NCBI GenBank assembly: GCA_000727475.1
Contig: KL647316.1
Coordinates: 1,281,750-1,345,749 of the forward strand
DNA from: Sarcocystis neurona
Lineage: Eukaryota; Apicomplexa; Conoidasida; Eucoccidiorida; Sarcocystidae
Length of the DNA stretch: 64,000 nt
Reading direction: 5' to 3'
Numbering within the stretch: the stretch's first letter is position 1; the number at the start of each line of letters is the position of its first letter. The translations under genes were made by a program, and so were the position numbers. Below the pieces are notes generated by a model. That model saw nothing but the letters and a program-made list of their open reading frames with translations. It had not been told where the DNA came from and made no database searches. Below, one piece after another: positions 37,135-49,800 of this stretch.

Positions 37135-37398
37135 CTTTCGTTTTCCGCCCGTGCCGGGATTTGCCGAGCTTTTTCATGGCGTGAGAAGCTTGCGCAGCTT
37201 TCTAGGCTCCCTTCTGAGAGCGAATGCCGCGTACAAATTGTGCTCAGCGCCGATTTAGAGGAAATTTTGAACCGCTTTACCCTTGTGGTTGAGTCTCCGA
37301 TGCCAAACACATCTAACTTCATAGAGAAAAGTTCTGCCCGGCACTACCGAGTTTGTCGCGCATTTGCGACTTTGTACGGCTCTTGGAAGTCTGTCTGA
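37135..37398 (+). CDS. Terminal exon of an unrecognised protein
   Basis: An open frame without Met starts after the acceptor AAAGTAG and ends at TGA (37396-37398), giving 87 codons. The peptide is ordinary globular protein ('ECRVQIVLSADLEEILNRFT', 'LVVESPMPNTSNFIEKSSAR') unlike the surrounding low-complexity frames, so it is probably the last exon of a gene whose earlier exons lie in 34.5-37 kb. Family not recognised. Confidence 0.45.
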   Translation, partial: LSFSARAGICRAFSWREKLAQLSRLPSESECRVQIVLSADLEEILNRFTLVVESPMPNTSNFIEKSSARHYRVCRAFATLYGSWKSV

Positions 37399-37734
37399 AG
37401 AGTTCGTTTCCCGCAAACTCCACCAGGCTGTAAGGATCCACCGTGTGAAGTGCATCTAGCGCGATGAGATCGCGCGGCCCCGACTAGCTCTACGTGGCTG
37501 CAGCATCTATTCCCTGCGTCGGTAAAAGTGTGAAGAGGAAGAAAAAAAATATCAAGTCCCCCTGTGTCACCCAGAGAGTATCCGCGTCTTCCAGCATTAA
37601 AGCTTTGACTTGCCGGCTTCTTCGTGAGCTGCCTTGCACTATATGACTGTCGTCTCCGTGGTCTGTTTCTCATCTGTATTTGACAAATATCCGTCCCCAC
37701 TGGAGGACTGTAGTAGGTGGTATAGATCAATTTA

Positions 37735-38033
37735 AAAATTGGCACCCGTGCGGAGGTAGTAGTAAGTGTATGCCGTTTTCCTTTTAAGTAACTGCAACAA
37801 ATTTTGAGAGTGCTTTTTCACGTCACTGTTCACAAGGACTGACGCGCTGCCGCCACTGTTCATCCGAGAGCTGTAGGGTCTTTTATACTTCTTCAGCAGT
37901 GACTGGCTGTCAGCGACGATCAGGCTGCTCCTCCGCATTCGGCTCTTCGCCTTTTCCCGTGGAATTTCTGTTCTTTTTCGTCCCGCCAAGACAGAGCCCT
38001 TCTCTCGGGGACGTCCGTGTATCAGAAATATAC
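37735..38033 (-). CDS. Terminal exon of a small basic protein
   Basis: The exon begins after the acceptor CACATTATTGCAG (exon start 38033, two bases of a codon) and runs about 98 codons to TAA. It is strongly basic in the first half ('REKAKSRMRRSSLIVADSQS') and ends 'KRKTAYTYYYLRTGANF'. A candidate upstream exon lies at about 38140-38210. It ends at a strong donor (CATTC|GTAAGT) and in one frame encodes a hydrophobic signal-anchor-like stretch ('VLLLLIYVLALPAYAF'), but that frame is phase 0 while this exon needs phase 1, so the join is not supported. Unspliced readthrough (37735-38142) is the alternative. Confidence 0.35.
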
Positions 38034-38399
38034 CTGCAATAATGTGAACTGCACGCAGCAGTGGAAGAGTCACGTATATGGGCCGGGTGGAGTAGAGAAG
38101 GAGAGTCGGGAATAAACGAAGAAACGTGGCACCAACGGTCACCGTTCAAACTTACGAATGCGTATGCAGGTAAAGCCAACACATATATAAGCAGCAGCAG
38201 CACTATAGACGTGTTACCAAGTGCTGTAACAGAAGCCGTGCCGTTTACATTTTTTTCTACGGACTTTTCACTGCATCTGTCTCTGGTCTTTGGGCGACTG
38301 CTCGTCTTGCTCTTGTGTGGAGGCTGCTACTGCTGCTCTGTATTCACCTCTTTTACTACTGAGACGACTACGAGACTCCTTGTCCTCGTTTCTTAGACT

Positions 38400-39626
38400 A
38401 CCGACAACACTGCTACTCCTTTATCACGGCGACTTCCACAACACCTGCTGCTACTGTTGCGACGTGCCTGAGAGACGCGACAGCATTTAACGAGCGCACC
38501 TCCTCAGACACAAAGCTTCTCAGTGGAGAATGAACTTCTAGACGTTGCAGCAGCCCTGGGCCGGCTAGTGCTGCAGGCGCGGTGAACGTGTTTTTTCCGC
38601 GGCAGCGAACTTTCCGTTCTGCCTGACGTGCAGTCGCCAAAGATACAGGAAACTTCCCGTTTTCTCCAGGGATAGACACAAAATATCTACGAAAGACGGC
38701 AGTGTTGGTAAAAAAGTCAAGAGTCTTCTTCTACCAAACATCCTCTCTCCCACCGCATGCGACAGGTGGTCGGCGTCTGCCTGTGACCGGCACACGCTTT
38801 GCTTCTGGTGGACGCTCCGCTGTTTTGACTTGCAACAAGTTTTCCTGTGCACTCCCACCCAAGTGTGGAGAAGCAATCCTCACGTGTGGACACGTGTGCC
38901 CTTTTTCTTTTCTGTCTTCACGGCATGAACTGAGCAGGAGCCACGAGCGGCCTGCCTCGGACGGACAGCCGCTAGCTGCAGAGAGACAAGGAGCAAGCAG
39001 CAGCACGAGCAGCCGACGCGGGAGGCGGCCGTTGTACGTGTGAACGCGAGGCAGCAGTGTGCTCAACAGACGCAGCGGAAAGCGGAACGCACACACACAG
39101 CAGATGCAGCAGGCAGCTGCAAATCGAGACGGCTGAGACAGCTGCACGCGCGTACAGCAGACGGAGCAGGGGTCCGTAGCCACCCGAGAACTACGGGGCC
39201 GCAGCTGTAGACAGAGCAGCAGCGTCCGGAGCCAGCACCTGTACAAAAATTGCAGCTGACGCAAGAGGCCAACGCACGGGCAGGTGGAGCCCACGCTCGC
39301 GTCCTCTGCTCTATCAGGGAGAGACAGCATGCAGATGCGGGCGTCTTGAAAAGGCAGCAAGCTCCCCAGTAGCAGCAGCGGCAGAAGCAGGGGCTGAAGC
39401 AGCAGCAGGACTCGCAGCAGGCGGACGAGCAGGAGCAGCACACACGCAGCAGCCGCAGACGTGGCAGCGCTGCTGCTGCGCCGCAGGGCATCTGCAGTAG
39501 CCGCACGACGTGCAGCAACGGCAAGTGGTGAAGAAGCAGGAGAGAAGCACGGGGTGAAGGGGCACCAGCCGAGTGCGTGAGTCGCGAAGGAGCCGCAGCA
39601 GCTCACTGCTGCTGGCGCCTGGGGCA
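38400..39626. other. Region upstream of the kinase gene
   Basis: CAG-rich on the + strand, especially 39200-39560. This creates a long Leu/Cys-rich open frame on the minus strand (38731-39627) that I regard as a repeat shadow. No other gene is evident. It presumably contains the kinase promoter and 5' untranslated region. Confidence 0.45.
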
Positions 39627-40776
39627 ATGCAGACTTTCAGGCAGTTTCTGAGCAGCTGGATTTCTCCTGCGCTGCTTCTCGGTGGTGTAGGCAGCAGCGG
39701 CCAACGTCAGTACGTCGTCGCCGGCCGCACACTGCGCGAGGAGCGCCCTCTTTCAGAAGGCAAGTCGCCAACGGGAAGAGAGACGAAACGTTGCTGTTTA
39801 ACCCCTGCGACCCGTCCTGCGTGACACACAGCGGAATGTGGCCACTTCTTCTCCTGCTGCTGCACGTCTACCTGTATAGGCGTAGGAGATGTACCCCTCT
39901 GTCTCTATCTCTGTGTCTCTCTCTCCCGGGAGATGCATGTCTGCGCGCGCACTGGAGCACGGGTGTCCCACGCATGGACAGAGGGAGATATTCCTACGCA
40001 TAGATTCGCGGATGTCTCGTCTTGGTGTCTCGTCTTGGTGTCTCGTCTTGGTGTGGGTCCGCATACGACGGTGTGCGACGGTAGCTGCAAATATAACGTT
40101 GTGTGTCTTCTGTCTCTGTCTCACTCTGGATAGATTGTTCAAACTAGCGTCTCCCCACACAAGGCCGTCTCTCCACATAGCTGCTATTTCTAACAGACCT
40201 GTAGAGACAGCCCTGCGTTGGCTGCTGTGTAGGAAGAGAGCCGTGGGTTGAGGACGACTGGTGGTAAACTCCGCGTTTAGTCCCGCACAACATGCGCATA
40301 CACGTATATCCACGTATGCCCCCCGTTCACATGAAGTATCGCTGTGCCTCTACCCAGAAAACATGTGTGTGAGCGATGTTATGGGAGGAAGACGCTTCAT
40401 GCGTCTGCTGACATTTTGCTGCTGTCCTCACCTGCGTCCACTCGGCTGCAGCCGTAGCAGGAGACGTCTGTGCAGCTCCACTTCCTTTGTCCCTTCGCGG
40501 CGGCTCGGCGTATCTTCGGAGCGGGTCTGCCGACGCGGTGGCTACCGTAGGAACAGAAGTGTTAGTAAAGCTTAGTATTTATCCCCCCGACAGACAGCCA
40601 CGACCCAGGAAAGGAAACGAAGTTCACCGCCATACTACTTTCCTGCGGCAACCATTTGCTGCCTGCTGTCGTACACTGCGGACCGGTGCAACTCACCACA
40701 GATACGTACACCTACTTACGTAACCCCTACGTCCTGCACATACTCATATACATATATATGTACTTCTACACGGCTG

Positions 40777-40807
<31 letters not shown>

Positions 40808-43800
40808 CAAGCAGAAAAGGGTGAAGCAGCTCTTCGCGTGTGTGCCTGCTGGGGCGTGGATGAAGATCCTGGTGCCTTATGCGTTTGCGTAGAGGCTGGT
40901 GGGTCTCCCCACATGTATCTCGAGAAGGTACGACGTGTGTCTCAGCAGAAGAAAGCTGAGGCTGTGCTGCGGTCCTGAAGTTTCGTGAAGCAGACGTAGG
41001 CAGCTGCGTATCTTTACCGCCGTTTGCTGCGGCCACAAGCGCCTTTGTCCTCGGATCGCTCGCTCTCTCCCCCTCTGTGGACGTCCAGCGCGTTGGTTTG
41101 TGTACACGTAGGCCCGCCGTCTCTCGCGAAGTGCGCGCCGTTGTCTCAAGTGCTGCTGCTGCTGGGGTCTCTGCTGCTGCCGGGGTCTCTGCTGCTGCCG
41201 CGTTTTCTGGTGCTGCTGCTGCTGCAGTGCTTTTTTCTGCTGCGCTGCTATTCTCAGAGCTGCTGCTGCTGCTCCTCCTCCTTGCAAAGAGGAGTGCGCC
41301 CGGGTGACTGTATTTCTTGTGTGGCTCCCCGGCCTCCTCGCCGTCGTCGTCTTCCGCTGTCGGCATCTCTGTCCCATTGGTTTTATCCTTCGCTGTGCCA
41401 CCCGCTGCGTTTTCTTCTCTTCTGCGCCCCTCCTGCTTCTCCCTTCTCTCTTAACGCAGGGCTACATAGGCTGCTGCGGGTGCCGCTGCTGCGTACAGGG
41501 GGCTACGCGTTTGTGTCAGTCGTGCGGGATGTAAAGACGGGTGAAGCCTTCGCGTTGAAGCGCATGCTTTGCCAGGACAGAGAACGCTTTCAACTAGCCG
41601 AGCGAGAGGCGAAATGGATGGTAACACATATAAAATCTTTACTCCTATACATATATATATATATGTCTGTCCGTCTTATGTGTGCGAAAATTTATCCATA
41701 CGCATATGCATAACTATATGTGTAGAAGTTGATGTATTTATACGCATACCTTCGTGCGTACGATGTATCCATATATTCGAAGGTATGCGTATATACAAGA
41801 GCATGTGTATCCACACATAGGCATGTCTATCAAGCCGACGGGGCTGGGCGTATCTTTCTACCCACATGCGTATATAACTGAGTACATAGAGGTATGTATC
41901 CGATGTATATTTCGAGGGGTAAATTCTACGTGTTCGCCTAGGCATTTGTGCACATGCCTGCGAGACATGAGGAGACACGTAAGCGACTTTCTTCTTCTTC
42001 GGTAGGTGTGCAGAGACGAGGTCTGCCAACACGACTCCACGAAGTTGTCTCTGTACCGTCTTGCTAACCCACACCCAAGCCAGGGGTACCTGTACGCGAC
42101 ACAGAGAGCGCTTCTTTTGCGCAAGTTCACCAGGTGCCTGTGCCGCCAAGAGTCTCCTCCGATTGGTCTGAGTATGGCGCTTCTTTTCTGCCTCTCCGTA
42201 GACCTCCCCACGTCTCCAGATCTGCATACTACGAATCTGCGTCTCTGCATGACTCGCAGTCTCCCACTTTTGCGTTCCTCTTCGCGCAATTCTACTTCTG
42301 TGTCTCTGTGTCTATACACATGCGTAGGCATTCACTTTTCTATCTGCAAAAGTGTAGGAGTCGCCTTCTTCACGCCTCTATGCGCAAGCACTGCCGCTTC
42401 GTTCTCCGCATGGCTCTGTACGTACACGCATGGAGTTCTTCGCAGTCGCAGGAACGTCCCGCCTCTGTGTCAGATGAGGAGTACATTTTATTGACGCAGC
42501 CGTACCAGCAGGAGGTGTCTGTGTCCGCACAAAGAAGTGCAGATTCTCTTGTTCCCGTCTGAGATGGGACGCCCAGGAGCCCGCGAATATGTGTGGGTGT
42601 GCACCTCTCGTCTTTTTGGCGAGCTCTCCGGAACGGCGCTGGCGCCGTCGATAGTGAAGAATGCGAAAGAGGAAACTTGTGAACCGTTCTTCACCCTGTA
42701 ATTCATTCAAATACCTCCCACGTGTTGACGTGTACACATGTATATATCTATCCGTATACGCACATAGGAATCTCTCTCTACGTCTGTCTGTCTCGGTCGG
42801 AGACCGCCTGTGTACGTAGGTGTGTGTGTATGTGCTGTTGGACGTGTAGGTGCGGGTCATCACACGTGGAGTTGTCTGCAAGTCGTTTCGTCATTTTGCA
42901 TGCGCATACGGCCACGCCTATTCACGTGTTTGTCTTTGTACGCCTGCGGGAACGTCGATTCGTATAAACCAAGGTCATTGTGGCTGAAGGCCTCTTGTGG
43001 TTTCATGTATCGTCGTAGCCTGCTTCCGTTTTGTATAAAAGGTGTTTCCCTGTGAAGCTACCAGCGTCCCCTTCACGAGGCCAGTGGCGGACCACCTGTC
43101 TCGTCTCGTCTCTCTGTCTTCGTCCGCCGCGGGTCCCCCCTTCGATACGACCGGCCGCTGCGGCTGCTGCCTCCACTCAGCACCGCTGCCACAGTCTCTA
43201 CTTCTGCGGAGTGCAGTTGCCTCGCCTACGTCTGCCAGTTGTACGGCTGCTGTTGTCTCTGAGGCGACTTGGGACTGTTGCAGCTGCTGTTGTTGCTCCT
43301 CCTCTAGGCAGCTGCTGCTGTTGCTGCTGGCGCGACTGCAAGCTTTTACGTGCGCTGCAACTGCAGGGGGGTCTGCTTGCCCTGTTGTGGTTGTTGCCGC
43401 GACTGCGGGTGGTTGTCCGCTCCCCTGCTGCTGGTGCTCCTGCTGCCCGTGCTGGGCGAGCCAGTCTGGTTGCCGCTGCTGCCGTCTGTGTACGTGTGTC
43501 CCCTGCGTCTCTTCTACTGCAGGCTGCGCTGCCGCCTCACGACAATATCGTCGGATTCTACGGGAGCGCCGTGGTGAAGCTGCAGCAGCAGGAAGGCAGG
43601 GGACGGAGAACTCGGACTGCAGCCGAGGTGCTGCTGCTGCTGGAGCTAAGCGAGGAGGGCCACCTGTGGCAGCTGCTCGACAAATGCGGAGGCCCTTTGC
43701 TAGACGAAGCAGTCGTTCTCCATATCCTGCGCCACGTCACCGCGTACGGCCTCTCGACGTTTTCCCCTCGTTCTACTCTTCACACACTTCGACAAACTCC

Positions 43801-46800
43801 GTCTACGTGGTAGTCGCTTGTCTACAGACAAACACACCTGCGCGTCTTCATATCCACGTGTATATATATCTTCGTCTGTTCCCCTGCGTGTGTCTCTCTC
43901 TCTGCCTCGACGGCACTCCCACAGACCATTGGTGTCTATCTCCTAAGCAGCAGCAGACCAGTAGCTAGCAGAGCACACACCTATGAACATCTACATAAAA
44001 GGGATATGCGCGTGCAGTCTGGCTCGCTAGTATATATGTGTATGTATGTACATACATACACATCACTCTGTAACTCTATGCAGACACGAATTCTCAGTCG
44101 TATTGATACATACGTATATGTATATATACACACGTCACCCCGTCTTTAAACGAAGTATATATATATATATGTGTAGACGTATGTGAGTGCACGTCTGTAC
44201 GCTTATACATCTACGGTAGTAGGTCTGCTTGGTGTGGCTGCTGCTTTTTGTTTTCGTCTGTGTAGAATTTGGGAGTTGTGCGCTTGAGAGGACTGACAGA
44301 GAAACTGCCGCCTCATCATACAACTCCGCAGAGACACACCGCCTATTTTCTAGTATCAAAGGGGTCCCTGCACCCGACCAAAACGTATCTTCGTGGGGGA
44401 CCATATGTACATACGTAGGGTGTGGACGTCCATACATATATACGTATGTACATATATATATATGTATATATTTGTGTAAATATAAATTTGTGTGATGCAA
44501 CACCTCCGTATAGTATCAGAATACGTGTACATATATATGTATATGAATACAAGGGTGTTGAAAGGTATGCACAGGGACACGTCTGGTTAAGAGCAGGCAG
44601 GCGCCGTCCGGGACGAACACACGTACATGTGCACATAGGAGTACTCGCATAAAATATGTTTTCTTCTGTTCTGCAGTGGCGTGGCACACCTGCATACGCA
44701 GCAGCCACCTATCGCTCATCGGGACGTGAAAGTGGAAAATATCCTTTGCTTCCGAAGAGGAGCCCCGGCGCAGGGTAGCAGCACCCGAGACAGCAAGAGC
44801 AGCAACGGCAGCAGGAACGACAGCAGCACCGACAACAACACCAACGACAGCGGGAGCAGCAACAACAACTGCAACAGGAGCAGCACCAGCAACTACAGTA
44901 GGAGGAGCACCAGCAACTACAGTAGGAGCAGCAGCAGCAACTGCAGCAGGAGCAGCAGCAGCAGCTGCAGCTGGAGCAGCAGCAACAACTGCAGCAGGAG
45001 CGCCAGCAGCCACTGCAGCAGGAGCGGCAGCAGCGGCTGCAGCAAGAGCAGCAGCAATAGCGACGGTGACAGCAGCTGCAGCGATAAAGAGAGCGGCAGC
45101 AGCCCCAGCGGCGCAAGCAACTGCAGTCGTCGTAGCACCTGCAGCGGCACTGGTGACGCACAGCAATCGCATGGGACAGACCTCGATAAAAGCCCATTTG
45201 CTGCTGCTCGTGTTGATGCTTCTGTCGCATCCCCTCCTTCTTCTTCTTCTTTGTCTTCTCTCCGTCCGTCTTCTTCTCCTTCTGCGCTGGCTGCCGCGTC
45301 GATGCGACAGCACTCCCAGCCACAGCAGCAGCAGGTGGACTGGCTGAAATTTTTTTTCAAACTGTGTGACTTCGGAAGCTGCAGCAGGCAGCAGCTGGAC
45401 ACGTCCGTCTGTTCCCGGGCGCAGCTGTTGAAGGCGGAAGACGAAATTCAGCGGCTCACGTCAGCGCTGTACAGGTACAGAAGTGCAGCTACCTCCTAAG
45501 GAAGATAATGTGTCTCTCTGTGTCCATGTGTCCCTTTGCGTATTTCTTTGTGTCGTGTAAAGCTGTGAGGTAATACTTTTCTGAAGAGAAGCAGCGACGA
45601 AGAAGAGGGAGAACTCTTCTTCGTACAGTAGAGCAATTTCTTGCAGCCCGGTGTGACATCTGCAGCAAGCCGAGACCCGTTTTTCCTGGGGCCGGACGGC
45701 TACGCTGCATAAGTCACTTTTCCCGAGAAGCGTTTAACAAGCAGTTTTCTCGTGTGGAAAGGATGAGGAAGGAAGCGCGACACTGCTGTTTGGGAAGAGC
45801 AGTCTGTAGTGGGCGGGAGCTTCTTTCCTGTGTCAGTTGGAGTAGTTGAAGTGGCGAAGAGAAAGTTTATACGCATCCCGTTCAGGTGCTTTGAAGAAGA
45901 CTTCTTCGGCATGTTTGATGGGGTAGGAAGGAGCGCGGAAACGGAGTGACGAATGAAAGTGCACCACGGCAAAAAAATTAAAATTTCCCCCAACTTTCTG
46001 AGAAGAAGCCCTGGAGCTGCGAGAGACGCAGCGCAGCGCTTTCGGAAGAGCTGTCGGGCATCGGAGGGAGATTTCTGCGGTCAGCCGTATGCGTTTGTAT
46101 GCCTGCGCCCGCTGTAAAGGACACTAACGTGTGTGCGTGTATATGTTCGCAACGAAGAAGAGTATTTCTTCGTCGAAAGAAGCCCTCCCTCTCCGTCACG
46201 AAGAGCAGCTGTTCATCACCTGCGGCTAGGAAACATACGAGAGCCAACGGAGACACACGACTCGAGCCGTTATAAATAGCAGTGGAGAGAAGAAAGCGGG
46301 CGCAGACGTGTCCGCGGCGAACTGCTCTGCAGATCACACAGCCCCGCCGACCTGGGAAATGCGCTGGAACAGGAGGCAGAGAGGGGTTTGCTGCACATCT
46401 GCGGGCAGCTTCGTCTCTCCGTAGAACGTTTCCTGTAGCGAAAACGTGAGACTGTCGAAAAGCAGGAGCCTACGGAGGAGTGGTGAGGCTTTGTGGATTG
46501 CAGCCTTCTGCGGATCCTCAAGAGCGTCTCGACGTAGGAGGACAGCTGCTTATATACTCCCTCGCACAGGCTCGTAGAAGGGGGAGGAGAAGGAGGGGAG
46601 CAAGTCGATACCGCGGGAGAAAAGATTCTGCTGCAGCGAGATAGTAGGGTGGTGCGTCGGTCCTGCACAGCACTCGAAAACGCCGGGAAGGGAAGGCTCT
46701 CCTTGCCGCCGGCGAGAAGAAGAGAGAAATGTAATTTCTCCAACACCGAGACGTCGTGTCTACTCTTTTGTGTGTGTGTGTGTGTGTCTGCGTCGAAGAA

Positions 46801-49800
46801 CACGAAGTTGGGAAGGATTAGCGGCGGGGCTATGTGTCTCAAAGAGGCGACAGCACACGAGCGTGTCCTGCGCTGCGTCGCTGCAGGAATGGCAGCACAT
46901 CGCTGTTGCTGACGCTGGAAGCCCGTCAGACGGCGACGGTAGAGAGAGACAGAGTTCGCGCAGTGTTTCTGCAAGCCTCCGCTGAAGGGGCGCATGCACA
47001 GACGTGACAGTGGTGTTGCAGGGGAAGCGTCTGCGAGAGTTGAACAAAAGCCGAGTCGAACATTCGTCTTCACGTTTGTGTAGATGTGAAGGCATTCCTG
47101 CAGACAAGAAAGAGACGCAGCAGCTCCTTGAAAGAATGGCGACAGATACAGAAAAGCCTGGGTGGTGCTTGTCTACATAACGAACTGCTCTGTACTTCTG
47201 GGTATTGAGCTTGTGACATAGTCTTCCTTTGCACGATCGCTGTCGTTGTCGCCCTATTGCTATTGCTGCTGCCATCTGGACAGCGACTGCGACGGCTGCT
47301 CCTGTTTCCCCTCTTGCGGCTCCTGCTACTGCAGCGGCTGCTGCTGCTGTTGCAGCTACTGGTCTTCGTGGTGTGCTGCTACTGTACGGGCAGCAGCTGC
47401 TGCACGGGCGTCCTGTTCCGCTGCTCCTGCCCTACTGCTGCAGGTGCTGCATCTGGGGTCGCTGTTTCTGACCTCGTTTCTGCTGGCGTTGGTAGTGGCA
47501 CGGGTGCTGCAACGAAGGCTGCTCCTGCTGCCGTTGACGCCATCGTCGCTGCTGCTACCACTGCTGCAGCTCCTGCTGCTGCCGCTATCGCTGCTGCTAT
47601 ATCGCTGCTGCAGCGACTGCTGCCGCAGCTGCTCGTGCTCTTACCGCAGATGCTGTCGTAGGTCCTGTCGGTGCTGCAACTTCATCTGCTGGTGCCACCG
47701 CAGCTGCTGTCAGGTGCTCCCGCTGCTGCAACTACATCTGTTGGTGCTGCCCCAGCTGCTGTCACAGGTGCTATCGCCGCTGCAACTACTGCTGCCGTTG
47801 CTCCGGTGGCACTACTGCTGCTGCACCTGCCCTTCTGCTGCATGTGCGGCTGTGATTTTTTTGATCGTAGGCCTCCGGAAATGGTAGACGTGTATCGGCA
47901 GCAGACGCTCGGGCCGCAGGTGGATATCTGGGTACGTGCCAGAAGTGTAGTACATTTACATTTCTATCTTCATGTCATGTGTATGCTTCTTTTACTCTTC
48001 TTGTTGAAGCATTGAAGAAGGTTACCAATCACTTCCCGAATTTTGCATGCATTCAGATGACACTAGGCCTCTCCACGACTTTGATGTAGGGTTCGTCACT
48101 CTCTGATGCTTCTTCGTCGCCGCTACTTTCTCCCTCTTCTCCTTACACAGTCAGAGGGTCGTCGTCTGCATGTTCTTTGTGTGAGTCTTCCTTTCTAGAG
48201 ACAGGCTTCTTGCGCTTCCTGTCTCCGCGGAGGGGGCGCTCTTCCGCCGTCTCCACTGTGCTGCGTCTGGCTGCTGTTCCTGTCCTTCCTGTCTGCCTTT
48301 GCGTTCTCTTAGCATCTTCTTCGGTCCCCGTCCCGCTGGCTGCTGCACGCGCACACACATCCGCACGCTGTTTCTGCTGTTTCTTGCTGCCTGTCTCCTG
48401 CCGCAGATGCTCGGATGCGTGCTGTACACGCTCTGCTTCTTCAGACATCCCTTCCAAGATGTCTCGTCTCTGGCTATTGCAAACGCCCGTTACGCCATTC
48501 CCTCCGACAGCAGGTCCTCCTCTTTCCACATTTCATGCTGATTGCTGATCGCCCGTGGTTTCCTTTTTTTGCCTTGCTGCTGCTGGTGCAGTATGAAATG
48601 TCGGTCTAGGAAACTCGATAAACTAAGAGCGCGACTGGTGAAGCAGAGGACTTGGTATAGTACGTAGATGACGTGTGTCTCTTTGGGTCAATATTGCTCC
48701 CTTTCTTTTTGTTTATATCTCTAAATCCCGCTCTACCTGGACCACGTTTTGTTCCTCTGTTCCTCGCTTTTTCCTGTATACATTTCTATAGATACGTGCG
48801 TGTATGGGTGGCGCGTGTTGGTGTCGCAGAGGTGCTGCTGTGGCAGGGGTGGATGAGAAGAAGCGACTGGGGCGCGTCACCCCTGCTGCTTCGCGTGCCC
48901 TCTGTACGCTGTACGTACACCGGTGTTGTGGAGTGTACGCACACCGCGGAAGCTTCGTGTGCACGGTACGTCTCTTTTGTTTCTTTTCAGCAGAGTGTAG
49001 GGGTCGTCACGCGTGCGGCTTTTCGCTTGCAAGCCCTGCCTGCTTCGTGGGCTGTACGTACAGCCCGTGTTCTGCGGGGGACCAAATTTCTCACGCGTGA
49101 ACTTGTGTGCGCGTGCAAACGACACTTCTCTTGTATTTGCGGCGCTTCCCACTTTGTGTCTTGGGACGGCGTAGTCTGCAGGTTTCTGCCGCACAGAAGA
49201 GAATTTCGTTGCACCATCAGATGTACGTACACCGCGTACCGGAAAGGCCTGTGCGTTCTAGGGCTGCTGTACACCCACCGCACGTTTCCCGCCTGATAGA
49301 TGCTTTTCGTAATAATTTTCTCGAAGTTTAGACTCTGCGACTCGGCCTCCTACGTCGGTCTTGTTATTCGTAAACCGGAGCGCACACACACACGTACACC
49401 TGAGAAGCCGTGGACGTTGGAACTGTACACGGGGAGGTCTCGGTGGGGTGTACGTACACCGGAGCCAACCACATCCGTGTGTTTAGTTTCTGTTTCTGTG
49501 AACGCTGTAGGTATTCCGCCGAACTCCTGACCCTCCTCAGATGGCTTCTCTCTGTCAATCCATCGGACCGGCCCACGTCTACACAACTGCAGCAGCTGCT
49601 CGCGAAAGACGACGCTTCTTTTCGCAAACGCATGCGCAGCTGCAGCTTCCCCCTCGCTCCGGCAGTCGGCGGCAGCACGAACGTCAGCAGCAGCCGCCCC
49701 CGCAGAAGCGGAGACGCCGCGAGGACTCCTGCTGGTGCGAGTGTCTCTTGCACAGAAGAAAGTGAGAAGCAGCAGGCACGTCGCAAGTGTCCAACGTCCT

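Noticed and set aside
38731..39627. 298-codon minus-strand frame, Leu/Cys/Ala-rich
   Set aside because: It is the complement of CAG-rich DNA upstream of the kinase gene. Composition is repeat-driven, there are no family motifs, and the same stretch is open in several frames.
44516..45402. Minus-strand frames of 265, 204 and 161 codons opposite kinase exon 4
   Set aside because: They mirror the CAG repeat. The + strand carries kinase motifs on both sides (HRD before, DFG after), so the minus frames are shadows.
47246..47887. 213-codon + frame, Leu/Ser/Cys-rich
   Set aside because: It lies in kinase intron 4. Only the last 61 nt (47871-47931), in the kinase frame, are coding. The rest is CTG repeat.
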